Source: Morchella semilibera (lineage: Eukaryota > Ascomycota > Pezizomycetes > Pezizales > Morchellaceae). Taken from it: DNA of 64,000 bases. Below are positions 10,846 through 24,013 of this stretch, in pieces; position 1 is the stretch's first letter, and every line of letters begins with the position of its first letter. Location of the stretch: NCBI GenBank assembly GCA_009192285.1, contig WBVU01000012.1, positions 1,426,001 to 1,490,000 on the forward strand. Direction: 5' to 3'. The notes under the pieces were generated by a model. That model saw nothing but the letters and a program-made list of their open reading frames with translations. It was not told the origin of the DNA and searched no databases. A program made the position numbers and the translations under genes.

Positions 10846-13800
10846 TCGGGCCCGGGATCAATGGTCTTTTCATTTCGTTTTTTTTTTTAGAGGCCCTGGT
10901 TAATTAGGAGTTTGGTGTTCTGGAGTCTCTCTTTGGTTTCTTTGGTTTCTATTTATTTATTCACTTCCTTATCAGACTTACTGTTACTCCCATTGAAAAA
11001 TTGATTCTTTTGTATTTAGCTTTTGGTGGACGCACTCCTGGGGTATGATTATTACCCTGGGGGTACGACTAACTCCTCATAAATTTGAAAACCAAGTTCA
11101 ACAAAACAATGCTCTTGGTAGATCCTGACAATTAAAAAAACGTTCTCCATATTCTTACAAAGAGTACCATCTGTTCTTAGGAATTTCGTTTAATTCATTA
11201 CTGAGTTTGAGTGATATCATGATATTAGTCATACCCCCCATCTACAGGATTGTCAATTCCTATATAGCTCATGAATCATAACGCATTTCTCTTTCCTAGA
11301 CACCTAAACTTACCCAATTAATTTCTACCGATCACCTATAATAAATCGTATTATAATTACTATTGCATCATTGTGCATGAAATTAACGCCTCGACCCGTG
11401 CATCCAAAGACCTTGAAGTGCAAATAGTTGTATGTAGCTGGAGTGTTCCTCGTCACTCCCACCAATCAGCACTACCAGAAACAAACATTATCGCAATCTG
11501 GGTGTCTTAGGCATCGAGACGATCGGACTCTGTTTAGTTGGTCAGATTTGGATTCAGCGTTCCAAGCAAGGGTTGTTATTGGGGGAGGGAGGCGAGTCCC
11601 CATGTAGAGCGAGGGGAAGGGGGAAAGATGCGATATAATTGCATGCATTGTGGTGTGACATGAGAGATAGGTAGAACTACATACATACATGTATTGTGGG
11701 ATTCGGATGCCGGTACAATGACCCTAATGCCTTTGTAGCGAGACTGGTGTTTAGTTACTTATCCAAAAGACTGTTTTGTTTAGCCCAATCTACAAATTTG
11801 ATTTCTTAATGAGATCATTCGTATAATTATCCGTAAATACAATATGTATTCGTCTATTCGTCTATCCAAACAGAGCTACTATTGCCTATACAAAAAGGCG
11901 GAGTTGGCGCTTTTTTTTTGTTATATGGTATGCAATATCAGTTGTGTCCGGACCAAATGTCACAAAATCAGGACATGTACTCGCAACCTCATTGCGTTTC
12001 TGAACACAACCGCTATTACATGCCATATAAAAATGTAGTCTTGGCGGTTTCTTTGTGTGTATGCAATATTAGTCGGGTTCAAAAACGCGAGTAGTACCCA
12101 TGATAGACGGTTATTCGCATATTCGCATTAATATATTATATACCTTTAGGCCAAGAGAGTAGAAATACCCTTAGAGGTGCCATGACCACATGTGTCGCCT
12201 CCGATCCGACGTCTAGCTTGTGGATCATGGATGAACTTTCCCGAATCCCGCATCACGGCAACTAACCTTCAATGGTACCACCGTAAGCCAGCTAATAAAG
12301 GGCCCCTGCCAGATCTTCATTGCATGGGAATGACACCTACGGCTGCTTAGAGGTTTTGTGGCCGCGGTATATATGTGGCCCCCAAATTGAAACGCGGCGT
12401 GCGTGCGTACGGATACACCGCGCACTCTAGTTGCTAGGGTAAATTGGAGCTTCCAAAGGGCTTCAGGGGGCTTAGTGAGATCTCAATTTCTGCTGGGTGC
12501 GAACAATCCAGATTAGATCCAATCTAAACAATACTGAGAGCAACAGCTGGAGGCACAAACCAAAACCCTTGCATATCTCCACTTATAAAGCAACAGACAA
12601 CTCGAAGCAAAAAATAAGACGATGTTGCAAGAGTTCCCGTATAGAATGCCATGAGAGCCAACGCCGAAACCGACCAATGTTCGTTTAGTTACTTATCAAT
12701 AACGTATAATAGCTAGTGATTAGCTTTCAGGTACATTGTATGCCAATCTCTCCATAAGTGGTACATAGTACATGTACTAACAAAGGTGTGCGCATTCATT
12801 TATCCTCGCAGTCCTACTATCAATGAAATATTTCGGGCTTATCTAAGATACATACCGACTATTTATACCACAGAATCTCGGGAATAATCTGGAATACCAT
12901 TTTATATTGGTCAAGAAGACCAAAAGTTACGCTCTGGGTCTCTCGGATTGTGGCTCCGTGATCATTTAGCCAATTTTAAGCCCAATATATATTCCAGCCC
13001 AGTTAGATTCGTTATTCCTGAGATTTTGCGGTAGTGCTGGGATCCGTGTCGCCTGGGTGCTATGTGTATGCACATCTAAACCGTGCAGAAAATGACTACA
13101 TGTAGTGGTCGATAGCATTGGACTTGTCTGGGCTGATTTTCTTTATAATACTTATACAAGTGCCTTTGTAGAAAATGCCGTGTCACACAAGATCACTCGT
13201 TACTCTTAAACCATCAGCTGCGTAACGTTAGCACAATTCCTAACTAAAGCTGTTATGTTATCGGAAAAAGATATTGCTAGATCCAAAACTACAACTCCTT
13301 TAACAGAATCCCTCCATATAGATCATGTCCTGCGGTGTCCGGGCATACAGGCTCCCGTTAAGCCCCAGCTGGGTTGCTATAGCTATGGTATAGATGTAAG
13401 GAAGCTCTTTCGATAAGGCCTGACCATCGATTATTATTTGTGACCATCAATTCTATACGTATATACTTTACATACATGTATAGCGGTAATGGAACACATA
13501 GCTATATAGATACCTACATGTACTTTGGTAAAACGCCACAAACATTTGGTGTTTATGCCCTCAAGGCTTCCCCACTTATTACGTATACCTGTCGCTGTAG
13601 AAGTACAGTCTCTCACAGTCACTTGACGAATACTGCCAGTTGACGAACAAGGGACTCTGGGCCAATAGAAGCTAGAGTTGACTGGAGATCTCGCGGCTTG
13701 GCTATTCCCTGCCATACTTGGAATCCCTGTTCGTCAAGTGGCAGTATTCGTCAAGCGACTGTGAAAGACTGTATAGTACAATACATTGCCACTATCCAAT

Positions 13801-15626
13801 TCTCCGAACTGCATGTGTGGGGGGTCCAGGCTTCGGATATTCTACGCATCTGGTGGCCCGTGACTGTTCATACATATAGGTACCTACATTTAGTAACTGA
13901 GAGTTTTGAGTCATTCTGAATAATAGGCCTTTTTATGATATGTACTCATGCTCACCCTCTATGAGTAGATCCGCCATACCCCCGAACTACTTGATATTCA
14001 GTGTATGTGTTACAATCCTGACTAAGCCGGTAGGGATTGCTGCTCTGCAAATTTTTCCACAATGATCATTGACATCAATCTGTCAGTCGAGGGCCGGCCG
14101 CGGCCCAGGGTGAAATTGAGGGCCTCTAGTATCAAACGCATCTAATTCTATGACTTTGCGGCTGAAGAGCCGGAGAAATATCTTAAGAAGCTAGAGACGG
14201 AATGAGAAGAACGGAAATCTTCATACGTAGGTTACGTGGAATTCTACATACATGTAAGTACATGTAGGAATGCGCCTAGAAACGGTTTCTGCTGTGCATC
14301 CAGCAGTTTTCCCTATCCACATTAGTTAGGTTAAGCGGCACCCAACTGTGCGGTAGCGAGCCTAGTTCCCGGTGACCACAACGGCTAGTTAGATATCCCC
14401 CAAGCTTCTAACTTTAAGAAACGCCAAAAACATGGACTTGTGACCAGAGTATAAACTACATGTAAGTGCTCCATTGTTTGCTTCATCATACATATAAAAA
14501 TTGGTCTTTGTAGGAGTGTAGTAATCAAAGGTAGAATTGAAACCGACTGAAACAATCTATGGGTACCCAAGGGCAAGCATAAATCCACTCAGGTCGATCC
14601 TCACAAACTGGCCCGCGAATTGCAAGCCATCCCACGAATATCGAAAAGCGAAAAAAGCACGGACTCAGATCGAGCTCGATTCTGAAGAAATCGAGACTAA
14701 GACGCCTCGAGTCGTACATTCAATTTTCACCATCCATGTATGGATAAACTGCTTCATAAGCCAGGTTCCCCGGGCTTGCCCTCTACAAATAGTACGCAAA
14801 ACCGGGTATAAATGTTTTAAAACGTGGGGTGAAGCTGGTACGTGGGGTGAGGTACCTATTCTTGGCAGAAACTCCAGGGTGGGTGATCTTGTGTGCTGGA
14901 TAGGCATTTGACAATAGTAGTATATCTACAGCTATGCGATGTGTCTTGATTAGGTTGCGCGTTTCATCAATATATATTCGGCAGCTAGAGGATCGACACA
15001 TTCCCTCTCACCTGTGATCTTCAATCTCCCTTTTTCCGATCCATAAGACTTTCAACGGTTGCTGAAGTCAAACTCCAGAGACTTCAGTGTGTGTGATTGT
15101 GGTTACACACGTAGGATCCCATCGGCGAACAACTCAACAGGATTCTCACTTTGTCCGCCAAGAGAAAAACCAAGGCAAGAGATAATTCAACGACAGGCCT
15201 GTCGCGACAGACATTTCCCTTTTTGAGAATTAAGAGAACGGGCCCAGCGATCGTTGGCTAGGCCCCCGCCATTACAGACCGCGGGTTTGACTAGCCTCTC
15301 TCTACCTCTCCGCTGTCTTATGCGAGGTTGGAACTCGAAGATACTCCAGCTCTAAGAAATCATACATATTCGCAGTATTATCCATCATAACCGCACATTC
15401 ACTAAAAGTCATACAATACCTATTCCTTATTGATCTCGAAATTGCTGTTCAGTCCCATTAATCCCCGTCGTTTCTTCAACCACATCGTCATCACCCGGCC
15501 CCCAACCATTCTCACAAGACAGTAGCACGAGTAAACTCTCAACTTCCAGACACGGGCCAGCCTTTTCGGGCCAGAAGCCGAAACTATATTTCCACAGTGA
15601 CTCGCTAAACCCTCCTCATTGTCGAA
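10846..15626. other. AT-rich intergenic region with a MITE and no supportable gene
   Basis: 4.8 kb of mostly AT-rich DNA with only short, mutually overlapping open frames. It contains one clear inverted-repeat element (13606-13771), about eight TACATGTA palindromes (for example 11683, 12770, 13102, 14250) and a small imperfect tandem repeat of ACGTGGGGTGA near 14822-14850. The last several hundred bases are probably the promoter of the downstream WD40 gene. Confidence 0.5.
13606..13771. mobile_element. MITE, Tc1/mariner-like, flanked by TA
   Basis: A 166-base element with terminal inverted repeats of about 48 bases that match with few differences. The left end begins CAGTCTCTCACAGTC and the right end closes GACTGTGAAAGACTG. 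TA lies directly outside both ends (13604-13605, 13772-13773), which fits the TA target duplication of Tc1/mariner-class elements. The interior has no coding capacity, so it would depend on a transposase elsewhere. The superfamily call rests on the TA flanks and the CAGT terminus only. Confidence 0.8.
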
Positions 15627-17996
15627 ATGACAGTTGAAGACCCCCCGTACGACCTCTCCCAATTCGCCCCCTCTTCCTTTACCGTTCTATGGCGCGGGTG
15701 TGGATGCGACTCGGCAACAGCTGAGGCTGACAAGTGAACGTGTGCGATACAGGCAACACCACCAACTTCTACTCCCATCACCTCTGACCTTTTTTCATGC
15801 AAAGATTCCTTTCAAGTTGGTTCCCGACATGTTTTTCCTTCTCTTCTAACGGCTATGTTGCTAAACAAAGTACTTAATGTGAAAGGCACTGGCAGCTTCG
15901 CTCATTACTATGTTCCCCAGCACCCAACCTCCTGTATTATCCTACAGAGGAAAACATCTTTGCTTTAAATCCAGTAACCAAGAAAAGAGAAATTATAGCT
16001 ACGCTACCTTTTGGCCCTCGGTGCATAGGTGCACGCTATGGGTGGGTTTGTGCTGGCGGCGTGGACAATGGCCAATTCGCTAGCATTCGAGTGGGGGAGC
16101 TGGGGAAACTTCGAAGCAGGCGGCAAGGGGGCGACGAAGCTGTGAGCCTCGGAATGGAGCTAGGGCCTGAAAATGCAGGGGAGGGGTCCGGAAGCTCAAG
16201 GCGAGCACGTCCAGAGGTCAAAATTACAGATCTTGGTGGAACCATTGTAAACTCAGTCACCCTGCACAGACCACCATCGTCAAATAGCGACGACGATGTA
16301 GTGGCTGTACTCACGTATATAAACCCCACTATAAATAATCACAATAGTTTCTGCCCGTGCTAACAAGGAGGGTCAGTAATAACGACAAAACTGTCCGGAT
16401 ATTTCATCTCGCACAAAACCGGGTTCTCACTACTCTCTTTCTCGATATAGCCACTAATCATGCATCAATTTCGCCCGATGGCCAACATCTTGTTGTTATA
16501 GGCGATTGTCCCATAGTCTACTTTTATCGTCCTGCATCTTCTTCGGGTTCGTCATGCTCTAGTACACCTGGTATGGGGATCGGAGAAGCAGGTTGCGAAT
16601 GGGTCCTCTACTCACATCCTCCATTGACTGCTGGGTCTGATGCATTAATCTCAACCAGCTTCTCACCATCATCTCTGTTATGCGCAGTGGCGTCTCAAGA
16701 TGGCTCAATAACAATATTCGATACCCGTTACCTCTCGTGTACAAATAACCCTGGCTGCCCTTCGCCAATTGTCAAGAGAATACCATCTTCTCGTCCTAAA
16801 ACAGGCCCTGGTGCTGTTCGGAGTGTTCAATTCTCTCCAGCGCCTTGGGACCTCCTTGTTTGGGCGGAGCATTCTGGTAGGGTTTGCGTGGCAGATGCCC
16901 GAAGTAATTTCACGAAACGGCAGGTCGTGGAAATCCTCGTAGAAAAAGACGATTTAATTGAAGCAGAGGTTGAGTCAGTTGGTGAAGATGGTGATGATAC
17001 CCAGAGTTCCAGGCGTAGACGTGAAGGCTCTACAGGTAGAGGATATACAAGAGAGGAAGAGGAGGGGGAGGAGGGGGAGGAAGGGGAGGAGGAAGATGCT
17101 ACCCCAGCCAATGTGGACAATGATGTGCATGCGTTTTTTTCACATCGATTTGACGAAGTACAAGAACTAGTATCTCGAGTACGGGGTGCCAATACACATG
17201 AGTTGTGGGATACCCCTAGGTGGAATGGCACATCAAATTATTCGCCTTCAAACAGGCCTTCCGCAGTAGCTACTACAACTGCTAATTACCCACCATATGC
17301 ACCTGTTCGAGTACCGACATCCACACAACTTCCCCCGGCGTCCGCCCCACCCCCACCTACACAGCCCACCCATACAAGTACACCTGTGCTTCGTGATTAT
17401 CGTGAACGTCAAATTGAACGTGAGCGTGCTAGACAACGAATTCATGACCCCCCACGTCGTCGCAATTCCACTCATCCGTCTTACACTGACCAGTCAACAT
17501 CCACTTCCCCGGCTTCAGCACAACTATCAATACCAATCACTACCTCTTCTATTCCCCCAACAGTCGATTCTAGTCCGTTTTTACAAAGGTTCCCCTGGAA
17601 TACGGGTAGTGAGCCTATCCATACGGCAAACGCACGTCCATTGGAAACAATGTTCACGGATCATCAGAGAAATAGAGACCTTAATGCATTGATAGCAGAT
17701 GAGCGGAGACGAGGCTATATCAATAGAAGACGCGCGGCAAATGTGGGTTCGGTGGTTGTGGAAGAGGACGGCGCTTTGCGGTTGAGTTACCAGGAGCCAG
17801 AAGTTAACCCGGGTGTGGATATTACGGGATGCACGCTAAGTCGTGATGGGAGCAAGTTGTGAGTAATCCGGAATCCAACTACAAGTCAATAAATACTAAT
17901 TATTTTGGCAGATATGTGGCTACCAACGATGGAATCGTTGAGTACCACGTCGATTTGGCTGGGAGGAAAGTCTTCCCAAGTTTTACTCCTAGGTGA
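15627..17996 (+). CDS. WD40-repeat protein with DUF2415 domain
   Basis: A conserved fungal WD40 protein; members carry a DUF2415 segment and I know no established biochemical role. Predicted exons are 15627-15697, 15753-15815, 15886-16314, 16377-17858 and 17912-17996, giving 709 residues with consistent phases. Recognisable stretches are KIPFKHWQLRSLLCS, NLLYYPTEENIFALNP, GWVCAGGVDNGQFASI, TNNDKTVRIFHLAQN and SISPDGQHLVVIGD. DUF2415 follows with PWDLLVWAEHSGRVCVADAR. A strongly acidic Glu/Gly run lies near residues 405-425. A Pro/Ser/Thr-rich linker with the charged segment RERQIERERARQRIH follows, then a conserved tail (RDLNALIADERRRGYINR, VDITGCTLSRDGSKLYVATN, GIVEYHVDLAGRKVFPSF). Intron 3 has a CTAAC branch site. 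The first two small exons are the least certain; the rest is secure. Confidence 0.85.
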
Positions 17997-20900
17997 AATT
18001 TGAAAATTCTACTAGTAATTGTTTATTATCATGAATATTTCCATTCAGTTTTGGATCAACATTTCTTAACTTCTCATAGTTGGTTTTGGTATTATTCTCT
18101 TTTTTCCTTCTCTTTTTTCCGAAGGGCGTGCTCAGTAAGTGGCAATTAACAACGTTCTTCCGTACTCGTCCTGTGCAGGTGTTTTATGTTTGGATCTTTG
18201 TCGCTTCTTTCTTCATCGTTGTTGGTGAACCCATGGGCGAGGGCGGGACTTTACTTTTGTTTACAGTTCAAACGATACCATATCGTCTCAATTCTGTTAT
18301 CCGGGTTTTCCTTATGATAGATAGTTGAAGGCCAGTCAAAAGCGAATTCCCGGCTTAATCCAAAGGTGGTAATTGTATACTGCTAAGCCTCGAAGGACGT
18401 ATACGCAAGTCTGAATCTACGTGTATAATAAGGGTCCACAAAACCACTTGTAGTCTTAATGTGTGACCTTAGATATAATTGTGCAGGAGTAAATTACTCA
18501 GACGCGGCGGGCTTCAAGGTAATGAACCCGTAATTACACAATGGACAAAAGGGCTACCTAAGTTTGTTAGAGAATTAATAGCCAATGTTAAGATTTTGCA
18601 GATAACCCGGCGTGGTTACGAGTGATTTCTGGTGTCCCATTGACACAGGAATAGATGGTTTCCACAAATAAGAAGTAGCTACTTATCTATTATTTTTCTA
18701 ATACAAGGTTATTTATCTCTATTTCGCAATATTATAGAGGTCCATATTTTATCCATGAATATAATTTATAGACAGGTACGTTCATGATCACAACTTATCA
18801 CTCGATTACATTCACTTTATTCAACCCCCACCTTCTATTTGATACATACTATCTATAATGGTGCGCTCAAGTTCATTTTGTCAACAGTTTTCTGTTGCTT
18901 AGTTTACATATACAGTCCCGAAAAGTGGAATATAATCATGTAGGTACTGTATTAATGCGGGGTCGCGGAAGGTTTCCGGAATCGGGACCTTAATTAGTAG
19001 CAATACCGATATTTTGCCAATACACCTGCTTTCTAGAATTCTGGCATTTTAGTATAATATTATAAGCACTCTATATTCTATACAGTCCTATTATACTGTT
19101 TGCCCATTCCCGCCACAACCCAATTCCTACATATACGTTATTAATCTTAAACATAAATGATACCGGAGGGGATAGGGCTCAGAACATATATACCCTGAGG
19201 ATGTATGTCTATGAGGGCTTAGTGTAAAATCGAGGGGTTAGGGTTATCAAAGGCTTGTTGCACGATGGATAACCCCCACACCCAAAAAGATTGTACACTG
19301 GAGGTCTATCTAGCAAATCAGAAACAGACCTGAACATCAACACCTGCAGCACCTTCCCCTTTCCCCTTCAGAGCCCAACCATGCCCTCACGGTTTTCCGC
19401 GCCTAGAATCTAAGCTCGTGACCACGATGGATGGCTCCGAGATTTGATTACATGTAATCAACGAGCGCGGTATGATAATCAAGGGTCCTTTCCCCTCGCC
19501 CCCAAAATTTCTAAAGTGCATACTGCTTCGTCCTTGCTGACAACTAGCAGCTTCCTTATCTCATCACTATGGTCCCATATCTGCCAACTGGAGGCAGTTA
19601 TACATGGGCGAGGATGCCCACAAACCGGCCATATGCCAACGTCTACGCTGGAATTTGCAGTGATGAAGGATTTTCATGCAAAGTGTAGCCTGAATAGACG
19701 CATGGAAGATATTGGAGCCTTCTTTCCGTATCACAGCATGGGCTAGGAATCTTCTTATCATCAGGGATCTGGGCCGACAGGAAGGTGCGTACTGGGAGCT
19801 TCGATCCCGGAGATTTTCAACATCAAAATAAATGCGGTTTTGGTATTTTTTAATGCAGTATGAGGTGTATTGTAGCCTAATCCTCAATTGCGACGTGTTT
19901 TCTAATCTATTGCTTTAATTTCTAGAGGATTCACGATATAGTAAATCGTATACTACACATACATGTAGTTTCCATGTGCCAATGGAAGAAAGAGTGACTC
20001 GATCGATAGAAACCACGAGAGAAACTTACTCCTATTCCCCAAGCAGGTGGCTCGACTTGACGAGGGAGCCTGATGGACGGATATAATACCACCAAGCATG
20101 ATCGAGAAACCACATGAAGGGCCAGGACCTAAAGCAGATAGGAACGGATGGGCACATTCTCATTACAATGGTGGCTGTAGTGGCATGATCATTCCTGAGC
20201 TATCGGGAAAAAAATAGTCGAATGGCTATCAACATGCAAATACGAGAGGCCACTATTCTTAAAGCTAGGTTCTCGAATATACATCTTACATAACATAAAC
20301 GCAGGCAATATTAAGGCCTTTTCAACAGTAGAAAGTGCACACAAAACCCTAAATGAATACTTCACCGGAAGGTACTTACCGAAGCCTCTGCTTGCATTTA
20401 GCTGCATCAATATGGAATCGCTAACGTTGTTCTCTGACGTAGTTAATCAGGTGAAAGCCTTCTGATGTGTGAAACCATATAGGTTCCATGCAGTTCTAGG
20501 ATCAGCCGGAAGGTCCCTGAATTTTCAAATAAATAAAAAAAGCAATCTCCCCCCCTATGGTATGTAGGGGCGGGTTTTTGGTACTGGTTCGCACTGGGTA
20601 ACCATGGCTCAGTATTCGGAAATACAGATAACAACTGAGTGGAATTGTCGACCATTCATCCTCCGTATACGTAAGAGATTATATGATGCTATGCTGGCTG
20701 TGGAACAATTCTGTTCATGCAGGGTTTCTGGCTGACCACGTGAGTTCAGGCTCTCTCCTAGATCACATTTCAAACATGTAAACATTTCACTTCGCGATAT
20801 TTTATTGGTGCGATACAAAGGTATAGAGATGGATGGGTTTGCTGTTCTCGCACAATCAATGAGCGTGCCGGCATTTGGTGGTACCAGATAGGTGATAAAG

Positions 20901-23900
20901 GTAGGAAAGAAGACCCATCAGTACAAAACCTGCATATCTCACGATATTTACCCTTAGATTCGAGTTTTTCACACAATGATGTGATGAAATCTCGTGAGTT
21001 AATATCCAATTACACTGTCACAACCGCAGCTAGCATTATCGTTAAACCCATATATATGCTCAGCAGCTCAGCCAGTTCGGCCGGGGCCGGAGGCTAGGGG
21101 GCATGGGAAATCCTGCTTAATTTTACGTTAGGAAAACCTACAGGTAATCAAAGTGCTTGGTGCATTACCGGCAGGAGATAGATAAAAAAAAAGTATATCA
21201 AAACACGGCAGCTGACCCGCTTGGGTCAATTCTATGGGGACAACATCTACATATCGCTACCGGCAGCCAGGAACGGTTGAGGAACAACATGTGCCCATAC
21301 TCGATCCTCTCAGCGAGATCTACTTCCATGCCAATCAGTCAGTCGAATTGAATCGTTTCTAGCCACAAAAATACCATCCACCCATTCATCGTGCCAGTAC
21401 ATACATATGCTAGCCAGCTAGTAGCATTTCGTTCTAGCTAACGGGAACAAAAACACAATTTGACAGTTGCGCTGCGTAACCATATGCCGTGTCATATCTT
21501 TTTTCACTAGAAGAAATAGACCAGATATAGATGTAGTTATAGAAATTAAGGTGCAAGCTTAGCTCATATTATTTTGAGTGAAAATGGGTAGACGTCCGTA
21601 GAATAAGAGAAGGAAAAAAAAAAAAAGAAAAAAAAAAAGTCCCGAGCCTGAGGAAGGTTAATGGCATAATAAAAATCGGATGAACTGTTCATTTGATCAG
21701 CCTTACCGCAAAAGAGATTGAGCCACCTTAGCTCCCTATAATGAGCAATCATGTGATGTCGGTCGGCGTATACAATAGTAACATTCGCTATCTACGCACG
21801 CTATAGGCTAGGCTCCGCTCGAATTATATCTACCGCCAGCCAATGTTATACTCTTTGGTGCGTATGCATGTGCATAATAATTAGAAGTTCCAGCTAGAGC
21901 CGCAGTCAACGACTATCGTGTAAAAATTATGTTATCAGCCAACGGGCCTTTGCCTGGATGAGTACGATTGATAACAAGGCTCCAAATTAATCATTCACTC
22001 ATTCTATGCCCTTGCCTCTGTGTGCAGCTGCTGCACTTAATGTTTCAGAAAACATATATCGCCGTCGTCATCATCGTCATCATTGTACATGTTGCGGGAA
22101 GAACCTAGATAGAAGAATACTTCCGAACGGATATCGTGACCATATCGTATGGGGTTTTTAACAAAGGAAAAATTATTTTAATAATATTTATTTTAGATCG
22201 AATGGAAGGCTAGCTCAGCACGCGCGTGGACCAATCGATGAATCTCCACCATCGGAAATGGGTCGTAATGGGGGTTTATTGGCAATACCTACCACGAGAC
22301 AGATTTCAGTACATATATAAAACCCCGTTATCGGTGCGTGTGTGCTTGAGTGGGAGGGGGCCCAAGGGCCTGAAGTCTCATAGGATCTTTTGGTCGTAAC
22401 TAGGGGTAAGCTACATTATGGCCTGTGAGTAAATAATTTTGCCAGGGAAGAAAATCTGAAACATTGCGGCAGATAAACAGGGAGGAAAAGAAAAGGTAGA
22501 GCTGATGCCATCAGGAAACAAGATTGAGCAAGAAAGCAGACAGGCAGAAAGTTATTGGAGGCTTCAACCAGATGGCTGAAGCAGGATCTATAGAGTCAGC
22601 TGGTCAAAAAACCAAAGGATAGTTAGATAAGTAGTTGGCTGAAAAAAACGCTCGCTGACTATCTAACCACCCTTCAATGTGCATCTGTAATGAGGGGGTA
22701 CATACCATCCAGGAATTCGAAATAAGGTGAGAAAAGCTCCGAGACCCAGTACCAATAGGGGGGGATGCAAGTGAAGTTACGCCCAGTTCAGAAAAAGAAA
22801 AAGAGGAGTTTTCTTCCGACTGGACTCGTTCTTGGCAAATGCTCCTGAATCGTTCGAACCTCCCGTATGTACGTATATGTACGACGGGAAGAAGGTTAGC
22901 TGGCCACAAGATGGAAAGAAATAAAAAAGGATAGGTGAGATCTACTATATTTAATCCAACTGCAGATAGATTACTCTTGTTATTCCAATCGGCAGAGGAA
23001 AATATATTCTCGTGAAACTTCTGTAGGCGCGGCGTATGGCCATCATCGAGTGATCGGCCATGTTGAAAGGTCTTCCAACATAACTTTTCAAGGCTTCGCG
23101 GTCCAGAAACCTTGATGAATGTACCCACTAAACGGTAGGTAGATAGAAAAATAAGATCAGGCATAACTGAATTTGACTGAGGCAGTTACTTTTGGCTTTG
23201 CTCGTTGCATACTTAAGCATGTATAGATACATGTACGTATACCGTGCCCAAACTTGGGAAGCCCTGGCGAATCAGTCGAGTAAAGATAAATAGTAAAAAG
23301 CTAATTGTAATAATAACGGGTCCGAAGGTCGTAAGTCGCTGCACTAAGGCCCAGATGGAAAGTAAAGGCTAGTTATGATTCATATTAGTTAGATTCAATT
23401 GGATTGGTATTATAACCATACCTAGGCCCTCGTATCTCCTCCCCTTAGGATTATCACGTCTTCATACGAGACCCGAGAGGACATTTCTTGGGAAATTCAG
23501 CCTGTGGTACCTCCCTAGCCTTCCCAACAACATCTCTTTTCTCGGAAGCCATCCCTACACACAGACGCAAGCACACACACACCTCTTTCCCCAGGTTTTC
23601 CTAATTAAACACTAAATATTGCTGGTTTCCTTCCCCTTATAACCGGCGCCGGCCGTATAAAATTATTTGTCTACTTAATCCAGCGTATAAATATGATACA
23701 ATTCTTAATGTAGCTGAATATACATTGAACCCGAGCCGACACTCATGCATGAAGTAAAGCGGAGTGCCAAATGTTGCTGCAATCAAATTATGGGCCTTTG
23801 GATGGTGTGTCATCGCCCGAATGGAGGTTAACCCCATGGTTTTAGTTATGCAGATAAGAAGTTGAAGAGCAAGTTCTAACACACACACTCCCTCTCCCTA

Positions 23901-23980
23901 CCAGACCCATTTGAGTACCGGCGTCGAGGGGGGCGCTAAAGACCGGTAAAGGGGAGGGGGGTTGTTTTAAGAGCCGTGGG

Positions 23981-24013
<33 letters not shown>

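Noticed and set aside
18080-18328. Hydrophobic 82-codon frame after the WD40 gene
   Set aside because: Lies in the probable 3' UTR, T-rich, no family resemblance.
22604-23164. 186-codon frame on the minus strand
   Set aside because: Longest frame in the 12.8 kb gap, but no motif, domain or family resemblance, and no intron-like continuation at either end.
23982-24010. Long A tract as a sign of a retroposed gene or LINE tail
   Set aside because: No coding or repeat sequence upstream supports a retroposon; other homopolymers are common here.
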